From Blastococcus saxobsidens (GTDB lineage: Bacteria > Actinomycetota > Actinomycetes > Mycobacteriales > Geodermatophilaceae), in the NCBI RefSeq assembly GCF_002938435.1, contig NZ_POQT01000004.1, positions 116,970 through 180,969 of the forward strand: a stretch of 64,000 nt of DNA, in the 5' to 3' direction. The translations under genes and the position numbers were made by a program. The notes beneath the pieces were generated by a model that was not told the DNA's origin, ran no database searches, and worked only from the letters and a program-made list of their open reading frames with translations. This document shows positions 15,815 to 25,744 of this stretch, piece by piece. Positions within the stretch are counted from its first letter, which is position 1, and each line of letters opens with the position of its first letter.

Positions 15815-16780
15815 ATGCATACGACAGGCCCGCATCGGGGATCGAGGCGCGGCCGGCCGAGCCGTGACGCGCCGCCGTCGGCGGCGACGGCGCCTTCCAA
15901 CCCCACCGATCCTCACCAGGCACGGTCGATGACCGTGCCCGCCATGCGTGCGGCCGTCGTGGCCATCCGCGCCGGGGTGTTCGACGACGTCACCGACGAC
16001 GTCCTCGCTCACGCGGATCGGGCGTTCGGGGCCGCGGTCGGCAGCTGTGCCGGCCAACCCGACTCACCCAGCCAGTGGACGCGAGCGCGCGTCGGCGGCC
16101 GTGTCGTACTGGTCGTGGCCGGGCACGCGGGGGCCGGTGCTTCGACCGTCGCGTTGGCGCTGGCCGAGGGGCTGGCGGCCGACCGGCGGGTGCAGCTGGT
16201 CGACTACTCCGAGCCGGCCCGGTCGGGGTTGTCGGCGGCCCCGACCATCGAACTGGGCACCGACGCCGCCGGGTGGCGGTGCGGTCGCCGCGGTCGACTC
16301 GATGTCGTCCGGCTCGCCCGGCACCCAGCCGACGGAGCGCTCCCACCGCTCCCGGAGACCGACGCGGACGCCACGGTGGTGGTGGACACGGGGTGGTCGA
16401 CGACCTGTGCGCTGCTCGACTCGCCGGGGTCGCTCGTCGGCTGCGCTCTGGTGGTCGTCACCCGGGTCACGGTTCCGGCGGTCCGACAGACCGAGCACGT
16501 CCTAGCGGCCGTCGGCGGGGAGGCGGCGGTCGCCGCGGTGGGCCCGGCCCGGTGGCCACGGCTGGTCGAGGCCAGCTGCGGTCCCCGGCTTCGTGAGGCG
16601 CGGTCGACGGGCCAGGTGGTCCCGGTGCCGTTCGACCGGCGACTGCAGACCGCCGGGCTGACCGGGGACCGGCTGCCGAAGTCGGTGGCTGCCGCCGGCC
16701 GGGCGCTGGCCGCGCTCGTTGCTCCGGCGGCGTCACCTCGGCACCGGCGCCCGGCAGCGCGGACCGGGGCGACCCGATGA
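15815..16780 (+). CDS. P-loop protein at the head of the conjugation operon
   Basis: This 321-residue protein has a low-complexity N-terminus of about 40 residues, so the true start may be ATG 15929 or 15944. A MinD-like core follows with the P-loop-like GHAGAGASTVALALAEGL at about residue 103, VQLVDYSEPARSG, ATVVVDTGWSTT and VVVTRVTV. The Lys of a normal Walker A is absent (GAGAST). Related P-loop proteins open actinobacterial type IV transfer operons, but the role is not defined. The stop overlaps the next start (ATGA). Confidence 0.6.
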   Translation: MHTTGPHRGSRRGRPSRDAPPSAATAPSNPTDPHQARSMTVPAMRAAVVAIRAGVFDDVTDDVLAHADRAFGAAVGSCAGQPDSPSQWTRARVGGRVVLVVAGHAGAGASTVALALAEGLAADRRVQLVDYSEPARSGLSAAPTIELGTDAAGWRCGRRGRLDVVRLARHPADGALPPLPETDADATVVVDTGWSTTCALLDSPGSLVGCALVVVTRVTVPAVRQTEHVLAAVGGEAAVAAVGPARWPRLVEASCGPRLREARSTGQVVPVPFDRRLQTAGLTGDRLPKSVAAAGRALAALVAPAASPRHRRPAARTGATR

Positions 16781-17151
16781 CGGTCGAGCAAGGGACCGCG
16801 GCGGTACGGGCGGCGTCGACCGTCGCGCTCGTCCTCGCCGGGGTGGTGGTGCTCAGCAGTGGGCCGGCGAGCGCGGCGCCGGAGATCACCGCCGCGGTCT
16901 GCCCCGCCGCACCGCCCGGGATGCAGGCCTTCGCCGACGACGTGACCGCCTGGGTGAAGTGGGGCGTGCTGGCGTTGATCGGCATCGGCGCGGTCGCGTC
17001 CCTCGGATCGATCCTGGTCGGGCGGATCTTCTCCCACCCACACGCATCCCGGTACGGCGCCATGGGCGTCGCGGTCGTGGTGATGGTGGCCATCACCTAC
17101 ACGGTGATCCTGACGATCCTGGACTCGATCACCGGCAGCGGGTGCACCTGA
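16777..17151 (+). CDS. VirB2/TrbC-like pilin candidate
   Basis: This 124-residue protein has a signal peptide (cleavage near SGPASAAP). Two membrane spans follow (about 57-78 and 92-116), separated by a short basic loop, and the last residues include Cys. Size, signal and two spans fit the VirB2/TrbC pilin layout, and it lies just upstream of the VirB6-like gene. Sequence alone does not prove the family. Confidence 0.6.
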   Translation: MTVEQGTAAVRAASTVALVLAGVVVLSSGPASAAPEITAAVCPAAPPGMQAFADDVTAWVKWGVLALIGIGAVASLGSILVGRIFSHPHASRYGAMGVAVVVMVAITYTVILTILDSITGSGCT

Positions 17152-17960
17152 TGCGCCGCCGTGTAGGACGTCCGGTGGGGGAGACGTCGACGTGGGGACC
17201 GGCCCGTCTCCTCGTGCTGATCGTGGTGAGCGGGCTCGTGGCGCTGGCGGTGCTGGCCGGACTGGTGCTGGCGGTCGTCGGGGCGCTGACCGCAGAGCAG
17301 CGGGACGGCGCCGGCGCCGCACCGCGTCCGGCCGCTCCCGCCACCGATCTTTCGCAGCAGGACGCGCTCGCCGCCGCGCCCATGCCGACCGCCGACCCGG
17401 ACACCGCGCTGCCCGGCCCGCTGTCGAACCGGGCCGGGGGCGTTCTCGAGGTGCCCCGCGCCACCGGTGTCGGCCCGGCCGACGTGCCCACCGGCTTCCC
17501 CCGGACTCCGGAAGGCGCACTGGCGCAGCTGGCGGCGATCGACGTGACGGCGATGCAGACCGGCTCGATGGACGGCGTGCGGCAGGTGATCGCCGAGTGG
17601 GCGGCAGCAGATGGCCCCACGCCGCAGACCTGGTCCGGGGCGCATGGCATGGCCAGCCTGTTGTCAGCGGCGGGGCTGTCCGGTGCCGGGTCACCGCAGC
17701 TGGCCATCGTGGTCCGCCCGCTCATGGGCCTGATCAAGGGCACGGTCGGCGAGGAGTTCGCGGTGGTGTGCGTGAACTTCGAGTTCACCGTCACCGTGGA
17801 GGAGACGTCGCGGATCGCGATCGCCGACTGCCAGCGCATGGCCTGGGCCGGGGACCGGTGGGTGATCGGAGCGGGGGCGGAGCCCGCGCCGGCTCCGTCG
17901 GTCTGGCCGGGTACCGACGCGGCGCTCGACGCCGGCTGGCGGGAACTGCGTCATGGCTAG
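17151..17960 (+). CDS. Conjugal transfer envelope protein, VirB8-like candidate
   Basis: This 269-residue protein has one N-terminal membrane span (about 20-48), a Pro/Ala-rich linker and an external globular domain. The globular domain has a strand FAVVCVNFEFTVTVEETS followed by IADCQRMAWAGDRW, with two Cys that could pair. One-span proteins with an outer alpha/beta domain at this position act as VirB8 or TcpC equivalents in transfer systems of Gram-positive bacteria. The ATG overlaps the upstream stop. Confidence 0.55.
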   Translation: MRRRVGRPVGETSTWGPARLLVLIVVSGLVALAVLAGLVLAVVGALTAEQRDGAGAAPRPAAPATDLSQQDALAAAPMPTADPDTALPGPLSNRAGGVLEVPRATGVGPADVPTGFPRTPEGALAQLAAIDVTAMQTGSMDGVRQVIAEWAAADGPTPQTWSGAHGMASLLSAAGLSGAGSPQLAIVVRPLMGLIKGTVGEEFAVVCVNFEFTVTVEETSRIAIADCQRMAWAGDRWVIGAGAEPAPAPSVWPGTDAALDAGWRELRHG

Positions 17961-19593
17961 GCCGCAGCTTGATCGAGGTGGCCGATCACCGCGTCCGCTG
18001 ATGCTGGTCGTCGCCCTGATGCTCGCGGTGGTGGGTTGGCTGGCGACTGCGGCTCCGGCCTCGGCTGACTCGGCGGTCGTGGCGTTCCCCGCAGCTCCGG
18101 CGGCGGACGATGGCTCGCTGCCGTGCCTGCCGATCAACCCGTTCTGCGTGATCGGCGAGGCGGCCGGCGCGGTGGCGGTCGACGTGTGGGTCAGCGCCAT
18201 GTTGTCGCTGTGGGAGGCGGGGCTCTGGCTGCTGGAACTGGCCTTCTCGGTCATCGACGCCCTGGCGACCCCGGACTTGTCCGCCGACGGTCCGCTGGCC
18301 GGGATCTATCCGGTGACCTTCGGCATCGGCGCCACCGTCGCGGCACTGATGGCGCTCGTGCAGCTCGGGGCCGCGGCGGTGCGCCGGGACGGGCAGACCC
18401 TGGGCCGGCTGCTGATCGGGCTGGTGCAGTTCGGGCTGGTGTGGGCCGGCTACGTCGGCGTGGCGGCGCTGCTGGTCACCGGCGTCTCCGGACTGACCAC
18501 CGCGCTGCTGCGCAGTCTGCTGGGCATCGACACGATGGCCGCCTTCGACCCGTCGATCAGCGTGGGCCGCGACCTGGTCGACGGCACGGTCGCCACCGTG
18601 CTCGGGATCTCGTCGATCTTCCTGCTGGTGCCCGCCAGCGTCGGCTACCTGCTGGTGATGCTGGTCCGCGAGGCGGCGCTGATCGTGCTGGCGGCGACCT
18701 CGGCGATCTCGGCCGGCGGCCTGCTCGCACAGTCCTCGAGCACCTGGTTCTGGCGCAGCCTGCGCTGGTTCCTGGCCGCGCTGCTGGTCGCCCCGGTGGC
18801 CGTGCTTGTGCTGGGCGTGGGAGTGACCATCACCGAAGGGATCGTCACCGGGGCCGAGGAGACCAGCACCGAGGCCACGGTCGGCATGGCGGTGGTCGGC
18901 TGCCTGCTGATCCTGCTCGGCGCGATCTGTCCGCTGGCGCTGTTCCGGCTGCTGGCCTTCGTCGACCCGGGCACGTCGAGCGGGGCCGCGCTGCGCTCCT
19001 CGCTGGCCGCCTCGGGCGGAGCCGTGGGTGCACTGAGCAACCTCGGCGGCGGACGTGGTCGGGCCGCCGGCGCCGCAGTGGCCGCGGCCTCGGGCGGGGT
19101 GGCCGCCTCGGGGGCCGCGGCGCAGCTGGCCGGTGACCGCGCCCAGGGCGAGTCGACGGCGGACGCGGCTACCAGCGGCCGCTTCGCCGGGGCACTCCGG
19201 GCACTGACCGCCGGTACCTCCACCGCCGGCCGGCTGGCGGCCGGCGTGGCTGCCTCGGCCGCCGACGTGCTCTCCGGCGCCGGTGTCGGCCACTCCGCGC
19301 CCTACTACGGGCAGCCGACATCGAACGGGATGCCTGCGGGCGGTCGTGGGGGCTCGGGGGCCGGGCGACCGTCCCGGCTCGGGCGGCCGCCCGGCCGGGA
19401 GGACGGCTCCCGCTCGCTCGGCGGCTCGACGCCCGGTCTGCCCGGGAGCGACGGAGGCGACGGTCCGATCGCCATGGCCTGGCCGGCGCAGCACGTCGAC
19501 GGCAGCGGGCTCGGCGAACCCGACGGGACCGATCCGCCGGCTCCGCGGATGCCGCGGACCGACGACGGACCCGGCGACGGCGGTGCGCGGTGA
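17953..19593 (+). CDS. VirB6/TrbL-like polytopic channel protein
   Basis: This 546-residue protein has a signal-like first segment, then PCLPINPFCVIGEAAGAV, several spans between residues 75 and 350, and a cytoplasmic Gly/Ala/Pro-rich tail of about 190 residues. This is the VirB6/TrbL layout seen in actinobacterial conjugation operons, where the protein forms part of the inner-membrane channel. Start and stop overlap the neighbours. Confidence 0.75.
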   Translation: MARPQLDRGGRSPRPLMLVVALMLAVVGWLATAAPASADSAVVAFPAAPAADDGSLPCLPINPFCVIGEAAGAVAVDVWVSAMLSLWEAGLWLLELAFSVIDALATPDLSADGPLAGIYPVTFGIGATVAALMALVQLGAAAVRRDGQTLGRLLIGLVQFGLVWAGYVGVAALLVTGVSGLTTALLRSLLGIDTMAAFDPSISVGRDLVDGTVATVLGISSIFLLVPASVGYLLVMLVREAALIVLAATSAISAGGLLAQSSSTWFWRSLRWFLAALLVAPVAVLVLGVGVTITEGIVTGAEETSTEATVGMAVVGCLLILLGAICPLALFRLLAFVDPGTSSGAALRSSLAASGGAVGALSNLGGGRGRAAGAAVAAASGGVAASGAAAQLAGDRAQGESTADAATSGRFAGALRALTAGTSTAGRLAAGVAASAADVLSGAGVGHSAPYYGQPTSNGMPAGGRGGSGAGRPSRLGRPPGREDGSRSLGGSTPGLPGSDGGDGPIAMAWPAQHVDGSGLGEPDGTDPPAPRMPRTDDGPGDGGAR

Positions 19594-21104
19594 GCGCCGC
19601 CCGATACAGCGACTACGCCAAGGACGCCTCGGGCTGGTTCCTCGGGATGACCGGCGCCCAACTGGCCCTGGTCACCCTCGCCGGGGTTCCGGCGCTGCTC
19701 GCCCTCAACGCCCAGGCCTGGGGCCTGTTCGTCCTGTGGCTGCCGATGTGGGCGCTGCTGGCCGCGGTGCTGCTGGTGCCGGTCCGAGGGCGCTCGGCCG
19801 GCCGCTGGCTGGTCGATCTGTTCATGCACGCGATGGGAGCACTCATGGGCTGGACGGTGTTCGGCTCCCGGGCCGCGTCCGGCAAGGCCGAGAACCTGGC
19901 CGAGGCGGACCTGCCGGGCGTCCTGGCCGGCATCCGCACCCACGACGGACCGCCTTTCGGTCAGCTGTTCACCCGCCCGGTGATCGTGCAGAACTGCGCA
20001 GCCCGGACCTGGGCGGCCGTCGCGTCGATCACCCATCCCGGGATCGGGCTGGCCGAACCCGACGAGCGCAACCGGATGGGCGCCGGCCTGGCCGAGCTGT
20101 GCGAACTCGCTGCCCGCACCGAGCTGGTCGACGTCCTGGCCCTGCAGGTACGTACCGTGCCCGACGACGGCACCGAGCGCGCCGCGTGGGAACGAGCCCA
20201 CACCCGCGCGGACGCCGCACCCCTGGCCACCCGGATCAACGCGCTCCTCGGAGCCACCCTCACCCCGGCCGCGGTGCGCACCGAGGCCTTCGTCACCGTC
20301 GTCGTCGGCGAGGCGCGGATGAGCCGCGCCGCGCGGGAGTCCGGCGGGGGTGTGGACGGCCGCGCCCGGGTCCTGCACGGGGTGATGGCCGAGGTGGAGG
20401 CGGCGCTTCGCGGAGCGGTCGGCTGCACCGCGGTCACCTGGCTGGACTCCGCTGCCCTCGCCGCCGCGGTCCGCACCGGCTTCGCCCCGGACGAGCGCGG
20501 CCAGCTCATCGCCGCCGACCTGGCCGCCGCCGCCGGCGCCCAGCTGACGACCGGGGTGCCGATGGCTGCCGCCGGCCCCAGCCACGCCCGGACCGAGGTG
20601 CGGCACTACGCGCACGACGCGTGGGCGTCGGTCACCGACACCGTCCTGCTTCCCGACTCGGGAGCGGTGCTCGGCGCGCTGGCCCCGGTGCTGGTCCCGA
20701 CGGTGGCGGGGGAGCGGCGCTGCCTGACCGTCTTCCTGGCCCCGATGCCCCTGGACCGGGCCACCCGCCTGGTCGGCCGGGAGGAGATGAGTGCCACCAC
20801 CGGCAACGAGCTGCGCGCCCGGATGGGGTTCCGGCAGCGGGCCCGGCAACGGCGCGACACCGAGCGGATCGGCGCGGCGGACGAGAAGCTCGCGGCCGGA
20901 CGGGCCCTGGTCCGCCCCGCCGTCGCCGCCTGCGTCACGGTCCCCGCGACGTGGCCGGTGGCCGAGCACGGCCGACGACTGGATGCGTCCATCCGGGCTG
21001 CCGGCTACGTGCCGTTGCGGCTGGACCTGGCGCAGGACTCCGGCTTCGCCGCCGCCGCCGTTCCCCTCGGCGTCGGACTGCCCGACCGCCGGAGCCGACG
21101 ATGA
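19590..21104 (+). CDS. SCO6880-like conjugation protein
   Basis: This 504-residue protein has two N-terminal spans (about 24-70) after the motif YSDYAKDASGWFLGMTG. A long soluble region follows with FGQLFTRPVIVQNCAARTW, a helical RMSRAARESGG segment and a C-terminal domain. It matches the SCO6880 family, always found just ahead of the VirB4-like ATPase in these operons. It probably does the job of the N-terminal part of a classical VirB4. The stop overlaps the next ATG. Confidence 0.8.
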   Translation: MSAARYSDYAKDASGWFLGMTGAQLALVTLAGVPALLALNAQAWGLFVLWLPMWALLAAVLLVPVRGRSAGRWLVDLFMHAMGALMGWTVFGSRAASGKAENLAEADLPGVLAGIRTHDGPPFGQLFTRPVIVQNCAARTWAAVASITHPGIGLAEPDERNRMGAGLAELCELAARTELVDVLALQVRTVPDDGTERAAWERAHTRADAAPLATRINALLGATLTPAAVRTEAFVTVVVGEARMSRAARESGGGVDGRARVLHGVMAEVEAALRGAVGCTAVTWLDSAALAAAVRTGFAPDERGQLIAADLAAAAGAQLTTGVPMAAAGPSHARTEVRHYAHDAWASVTDTVLLPDSGAVLGALAPVLVPTVAGERRCLTVFLAPMPLDRATRLVGREEMSATTGNELRARMGFRQRARQRRDTERIGAADEKLAAGRALVRPAVAACVTVPATWPVAEHGRRLDASIRAAGYVPLRLDLAQDSGFAAAAVPLGVGLPDRRSRR

Positions 21105-22609
21105 GCGGCCGCGGGACACGCCGGGGTCGGGACGTCGCCGTCCTGCTCGACGACTTCGGCCACCGGCTCCCTCCGCTGCCTCCCGCGGATGCAGCACCGC
21201 GGGAGCGGGGCCCGTTCACCCAGCTGGTGCCCGGCCGCGGTATGCGCGGCCGCGGCCGGGGCCGGACGGCGGCGCTCGCCCCGCTGTCGGTGTGGCGGAT
21301 GACCTCGGAGCAGACGCCGGTGGTGTGGCCGCTGATCGCCACCTCCGGTCTCCCACCCACCGGCGCTCAGATGGGACTCGACCTGCTGTCGGGCGGCGCG
21401 TTCTACTGCGACCCGGTCGGCTGGGTCACCGACGACGACATCCCGGTCACCAACCCGAACGTCGTCGTCTTCGGCAAGCCCGGCCGCGGTAAATCAGCCA
21501 CGGTCAAGGCCTTCGCGCTGCGCATGCTCGCCTACGGCTACCGCACGCTGGTTCTCGGCGACACCAAGGACGAGTACGAGCCGCTGTGCCGTGCGCTCGG
21601 CGTCGAGCCGTTCGTCATCGGCCACGGCCTTCCCGCCCGGGTCAACCCGCTGGCCTTCGGTCCCCTCGGGCACGGCTGGGAGCGACTCGACACGGCCGAA
21701 ATCCGCCGCCGCGAGGCGCTCGTCTTCGCCCGGTGGCTCGTGCTGCTCCGTGGGCTGGTCGCCTCCCAGGCGGTGCCGTTCGGCCCGGTGGAGGAGACCG
21801 CCGTCGGTGAGGCGCTGCGCCTGCTCACCGGGTACCGCAGCGGAGCCACCCGGCTGACCGAGCCCACCATCCCGCAGCTCTGGCACACCCTGGACGAGCC
21901 TCCGCCGGAGCTGGTCAGCGGCTGCCGATACGCCGACCGGCGCCACTTCCTCGACGCCACCCGAACCCTGCGCGACGCGCTCGGCTCGCTGGTGAAGGGC
22001 TCATTGGCCGGGCTCTTCGACGACCACACGTCGATCCATGTCGACTGGCGCGCCCCGATCCAGTCGCTCTCGCTGTCCCGCCTCGAGCCGCTCGGCGACC
22101 ACGCCGTCGGCATCGCGCTGACCTGCCTCAACTCCTGGGGCCAGGCGATGCGGGAGATCGCCGACCCGGGTGACCTGCGCATCGTCGTCCGCGACGAGAC
22201 GTGGCGGCAGATGCGCCTGGGCGCCGAGGCGATGAAGAGCCTGGACGCCAACCTGCGGCTGTCCCGCCGCGACGCCGACGTGCAGATCCTGCTGGCCCAC
22301 AAGCCGTCGGACATGCTCACCGCCGGCGACGCCACTTCGCAGGCGGTCGCCATCGCCCGCGACCTGCTGCACCTGTGCGACGTCAAGGTGCTGCACGGCC
22401 AGGACCAGGCCGTCGGCGACGAGCTGGGCAGCATGCTCGGCCTGACGCCGACCGCCCAGCGGCTGGTCACCGGCTGGGCCGTCGCCGGCAAGGGCCGGGC
22501 GCTGTGGCTGGTCGGGGACCGGGCGTTCAAGGTGCAGACCGTTCTCACGGGGCCGGAGCTGCGGCTGACCTACACCAACGAGGCGCTCGCCGCCGGAGGC
22601 CCGACATGA
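21101..22609 (+). CDS. VirB4-like conjugation ATPase
   Basis: This 502-residue protein is shorter than full VirB4 because the N-terminal part is carried by the SCO6880-like gene. The P-loop is VVFGKPGRGKSATVKAF at about residue 125, followed by LGDTKDEYEPL. The acidic box is IVVRDETWRQM at about 367, and a sensor-like QILLAHKPSD follows. It is expected to power assembly and DNA or protein transfer at the membrane. The ATG overlaps the previous stop. Confidence 0.85.
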   Translation: MSGRGTRRGRDVAVLLDDFGHRLPPLPPADAAPRERGPFTQLVPGRGMRGRGRGRTAALAPLSVWRMTSEQTPVVWPLIATSGLPPTGAQMGLDLLSGGAFYCDPVGWVTDDDIPVTNPNVVVFGKPGRGKSATVKAFALRMLAYGYRTLVLGDTKDEYEPLCRALGVEPFVIGHGLPARVNPLAFGPLGHGWERLDTAEIRRREALVFARWLVLLRGLVASQAVPFGPVEETAVGEALRLLTGYRSGATRLTEPTIPQLWHTLDEPPPELVSGCRYADRRHFLDATRTLRDALGSLVKGSLAGLFDDHTSIHVDWRAPIQSLSLSRLEPLGDHAVGIALTCLNSWGQAMREIADPGDLRIVVRDETWRQMRLGAEAMKSLDANLRLSRRDADVQILLAHKPSDMLTAGDATSQAVAIARDLLHLCDVKVLHGQDQAVGDELGSMLGLTPTAQRLVTGWAVAGKGRALWLVGDRAFKVQTVLTGPELRLTYTNEALAAGGPT

Positions 22610-23775
22610 GCGGGACGGCGGCGCGCGCAGCGGAGTCGTACGCGCGGGCGTGGCTGTGGCGGGCCGCTGCTCCTTGCGCCCTCCCGGTGTTCGCGGGGCT
22701 CACGCTGCTGCTCATCCCGCTCGCGGTCATCGGTGCTCACGAGGCGTCGACGCCGACCGCGTCGTCGGCCTGCTCGATCGGCGGCACCGGCGCCACCGTC
22801 GCCGGCATCGAGCTGGACGCCCTCCAGATGGGGCACGCACAGACCATCGCCGACGTCGCCGCCGCGCGGGGGCTCGATGCGTACGCGGCCACCGTGGCGC
22901 TTGCCACGGCCTACCAGGAGTCCCGCGTGCGGATGCTGGCCAACGACGGCAGCAGCCCCGAACTCACCGGCGAGCAGGCTGCGGTGACCGCCACCAGCCT
23001 GCAGTACCCGCACGACGGGCTCGGCTCCGACCACGACAGCGTCAACACCTTCCAGCAGCGGTGGCTCGCCGGCTGGGGCACCGTCGCCCAGCTGATGGAC
23101 CCCGTCTACGCCGCCGAGGCCTTCTACGCCCGGCTGGTCGAGGTGCCCAACTGGCAGACCGTCCCGCTCACGCAGGCGGCCCAGGCCGTGCAGATCTCGG
23201 CTGCCGGCGACGCCTACGCCCGCTGGGAACCGCTCGCCCGCGAGCTGACCGCCATGCTGTGGCCGGCCGCCCAGGCCACCGCGGCCGACCCGGGCGGCGC
23301 GGTGGCCGGCGTCTGCCCAGGCCTGCCGGTGGCTGCTGGGTCGTGGATCCGGCCCACCGCCGGCACCGTCACCTCCGGTTACGGGCCCCGTGGGGGTGCC
23401 CTGCACGCCGGGGTCGACATCGCCGGCCCCCGCGACAGCCCGATTTACGCCGCCGCCGACGGCACCGTCGTCATCGCGGCGTGCACCAGCGCCTACTGCG
23501 ACCGAGACGGAAGCCTGAGTCTGGCCGGCTACGGCAACCTGGTCGAGCTCGACCACGGCGGCGGGGTGACCACCCGCTACGGGCACCTCTCCGCGTACAC
23601 GGTCACCGCAGGCGAGCGCGTCGCCGCCGGGACGCTGGTCGGCTTCCAGGGCTCGACCGGCAACAGCACCGGTGTCCACCTGCACTTCGAGGTCCGCCAG
23701 GACGGCGCGTCGGTCGACCCGGTCCCGTGGCTGGCCGACCGCGGCGTCGACCTGCACGCCTCCGTTGCCGCATGA
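22606..23775 (+). CDS. Bifunctional wall-opening protein: transglycosylase-like plus M23 peptidase
   Basis: This 389-residue protein has one membrane span (about 25-47). A helical lysozyme-like region follows (about 75-220, with LATAYQESRVRMLANDG). The M23 LytM domain (about 250-380) has HAGVDIAG, RYGHLS and HLHFEV, all the metal and catalytic residues. It would cut peptidoglycan locally so the transfer channel can cross the wall. The ATG overlaps the virB4-like stop. Confidence 0.85.
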   Translation: MSGTAARAAESYARAWLWRAAAPCALPVFAGLTLLLIPLAVIGAHEASTPTASSACSIGGTGATVAGIELDALQMGHAQTIADVAAARGLDAYAATVALATAYQESRVRMLANDGSSPELTGEQAAVTATSLQYPHDGLGSDHDSVNTFQQRWLAGWGTVAQLMDPVYAAEAFYARLVEVPNWQTVPLTQAAQAVQISAAGDAYARWEPLARELTAMLWPAAQATAADPGGAVAGVCPGLPVAAGSWIRPTAGTVTSGYGPRGGALHAGVDIAGPRDSPIYAAADGTVVIAACTSAYCDRDGSLSLAGYGNLVELDHGGGVTTRYGHLSAYTVTAGERVAAGTLVGFQGSTGNSTGVHLHFEVRQDGASVDPVPWLADRGVDLHASVAA

Positions 23776-23804
23776 GCGGTCCGGACCGTCACGAGGGAGA
23801 AGCC

Positions 23805-23837
23805 ATGCACCACGCGAACGCAGGCGGTCGGCGATGA
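23805..23837 (+). CDS. Ten-residue leader ORF coupled to the traG-like gene
   Basis: An ATG with GAGGGAGAAG just upstream encodes MHHANAGGRR. Its TGA overlaps the ATG of the coupling-protein gene (ATGA at 23834-23837). The coupling-protein gene has no good ribosome site of its own, so this short frame may bring ribosomes to it. Confidence 0.45.
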   Translation: MHHANAGGRR

Positions 23838-25744
23838 ACGTCGGCCGGTCGCGGCCCGACGTCGGCCCCGCCAGCTGGGAGATCCCGCTCGCCGCCGCCC
23901 TGGTGTGGTCGACGGCCGCCGCGCTCCTGCTGCCCGCCGGCCGCGCAGCCGCGGCACTACTGACCGGCGGCGGCTGGGTATGGCCGCATGGGTCGGCCGC
24001 CCTGGTCGCCTCCGTCGGCGGCCTGCTCACCGCCGAGCCCACCGCCGGGCTGGACGCCGTGCAGATGGCGGCGCTACCGCCGCCCGCGGCTGTGTACACC
24101 GCCATCGCCGGGTGCCTCGCACTCTTCCTGGCCGCCAGCGGGGGAACGGCCTGGGCCGCGCGCCGATGGTTCACCGGGCGGTCGGGCATGGCCACCTGCA
24201 GCCAGGTCGCCGACGTGCTCGGCAGCGGTCGGCTGCGCCGGGTCGGGCCCGTCGTCCGCCCTGACCTGCCCCCGGTTCGCCGGTGCAGACCTCGCCGCGT
24301 CGTGAACACGGACGTGGGATGGCGACTGGGCCACGCCGCCGTTCCCGCCGCCGGGCAGCTCTGGGTGCCCTTCGACCGCACGACCGGCGTCTACGGCCCA
24401 CAGGGGTCCGGTAAGACCCTCGACCTGCTCGCCCCTGCCCTGCTTGACGCGCCCGGCGCGGCGCTGGTCACCCTGACCAAGGCCGGGGACCTGCTGCTCA
24501 CCGTCGACGCCCGCGCCGCCGGTGACCGCCCCGTCGCCGTGCTGGATCCCTTCGGCGCGGTTCCTGGACTGCCTGAGCTCGTGTGGGACCCCGTCGCCGG
24601 CTGCGTGGATCCCATGACGGCCGAGCGCCGCGCCAAGGCCTTCACCGCCGGCACCGTTCCCGGTGCGGTCACCGGCGGCACCATCGACTCGGCGGCCCGC
24701 TTCTACGCCTTCGAAGCCGCCAAGGTCCTCCAGGGCTATCTGCACGCCGCCGCGCTGACCGGCCGCACCATCGAGGACGTCCTGGAGTGGGCCGCCCACC
24801 CTCAGGCGGCGACCCAGCCGGCCGACGTCCTGCGCGCTCATCCGCACGCCGCGCCCTTCTGGGACGGGCTGCTGCACGGCGCCCTGCACGGCGACCCGCG
24901 CACCGCCGGGAACACCGCCACCACGGTGCAGCAGGCGCTGACCCTGTTCTTCCAGACCGACATCCGCCGACGGTGCACTCCCGGGCCCGGCCGGCCGGCC
25001 ACCGACATCGCCGCGCTGCTGGCCGCGGGCGGCACCGTCTACCTGCTCGGCCGCGAGGATCCTTACGCCTCGGCGGCCCCGCTGATGACGGCTCTGGCCG
25101 AGCACGTCCTCGACACCGCCCTGCAGCTGGCAGGCGACGCCCCGACCGGGCGGCTGTGCCCGCCGCTACTGGCTTGCCTGGACGAGCTGCCCTCCACCGC
25201 GCCGCTGCCCACTCTGCGCACCCGGATGGCCAACGACCGGGCCCTCGGGGTCAGTTTCCTCTACGCCGCCCAGACGTGGCGGCAGCTGGTGCTCATCTAC
25301 GGCGAGGACGAGGCCCGCGCCCTGTTCGGGCTCACCAACGTGCTCGTCGCCTTCGGCGGCGGCAAGGACGGCGGCTTCTACCGCGAACTCTCCGAGCTGC
25401 TGGGGAGTACCCGGGTCCGGCGCACCTCCTACAGCTACCGGGGCACCGGATGGTCCCGATCCACCCACGGCGAGACCGTGCCCGTGCTGCGCCCGGAAGA
25501 GATTCGCCAGCTGCCGCCCGGCCGGGCTCTGGTCGTCGCGGAGAACGCCCCACCGCTGATCGCCGGGCTGACCCGCTGCCTCACCGGACGCCGCGGCGCG
25601 CAGCTGCTGGCCGCACAGGCTTCGGCCCGCGACCGTGTCGCCGCCGCCCGCGAACACACCGCCAGCGTGGTCGACCGCACCGGTCGCGCGCACGCCGCGG
25701 CCGCCCGCGCAGGGCTCACCCCGGTCGAGCGGGGCCTTCGATGA
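23834..25744 (+). CDS. TraG/VirD4-like type IV coupling protein
   Basis: This 636-residue protein has two N-terminal spans (about 20-45 and 95-115). The P-loop is GVYGPQGSGKT at about residue 190, then LVTLTKAGDLL. The Walker B region is LLACLDELPST near 440, and FLYAAQTWRQL follows, as in TraG/VirD4 proteins. It should deliver the relaxase-bound strand to the channel. The chosen ATG overlaps the short leader ORF. Confidence 0.88.
   Translation: MNVGRSRPDVGPASWEIPLAAALVWSTAAALLLPAGRAAAALLTGGGWVWPHGSAALVASVGGLLTAEPTAGLDAVQMAALPPPAAVYTAIAGCLALFLAASGGTAWAARRWFTGRSGMATCSQVADVLGSGRLRRVGPVVRPDLPPVRRCRPRRVVNTDVGWRLGHAAVPAAGQLWVPFDRTTGVYGPQGSGKTLDLLAPALLDAPGAALVTLTKAGDLLLTVDARAAGDRPVAVLDPFGAVPGLPELVWDPVAGCVDPMTAERRAKAFTAGTVPGAVTGGTIDSAARFYAFEAAKVLQGYLHAAALTGRTIEDVLEWAAHPQAATQPADVLRAHPHAAPFWDGLLHGALHGDPRTAGNTATTVQQALTLFFQTDIRRRCTPGPGRPATDIAALLAAGGTVYLLGREDPYASAAPLMTALAEHVLDTALQLAGDAPTGRLCPPLLACLDELPSTAPLPTLRTRMANDRALGVSFLYAAQTWRQLVLIYGEDEARALFGLTNVLVAFGGGKDGGFYRELSELLGSTRVRRTSYSYRGTGWSRSTHGETVPVLRPEEIRQLPPGRALVVAENAPPLIAGLTRCLTGRRGAQLLAAQASARDRVAAAREHTASVVDRTGRAHAAAARAGLTPVERGLR

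Noticed and set aside
15190..15867. An intact 225-residue gene starting at 15190
   Set aside because: Its first 24 bases belong to the end of the insertion. The middle is the core of an Abi protein, and the last third is out of the family frame, so it is a remnant.
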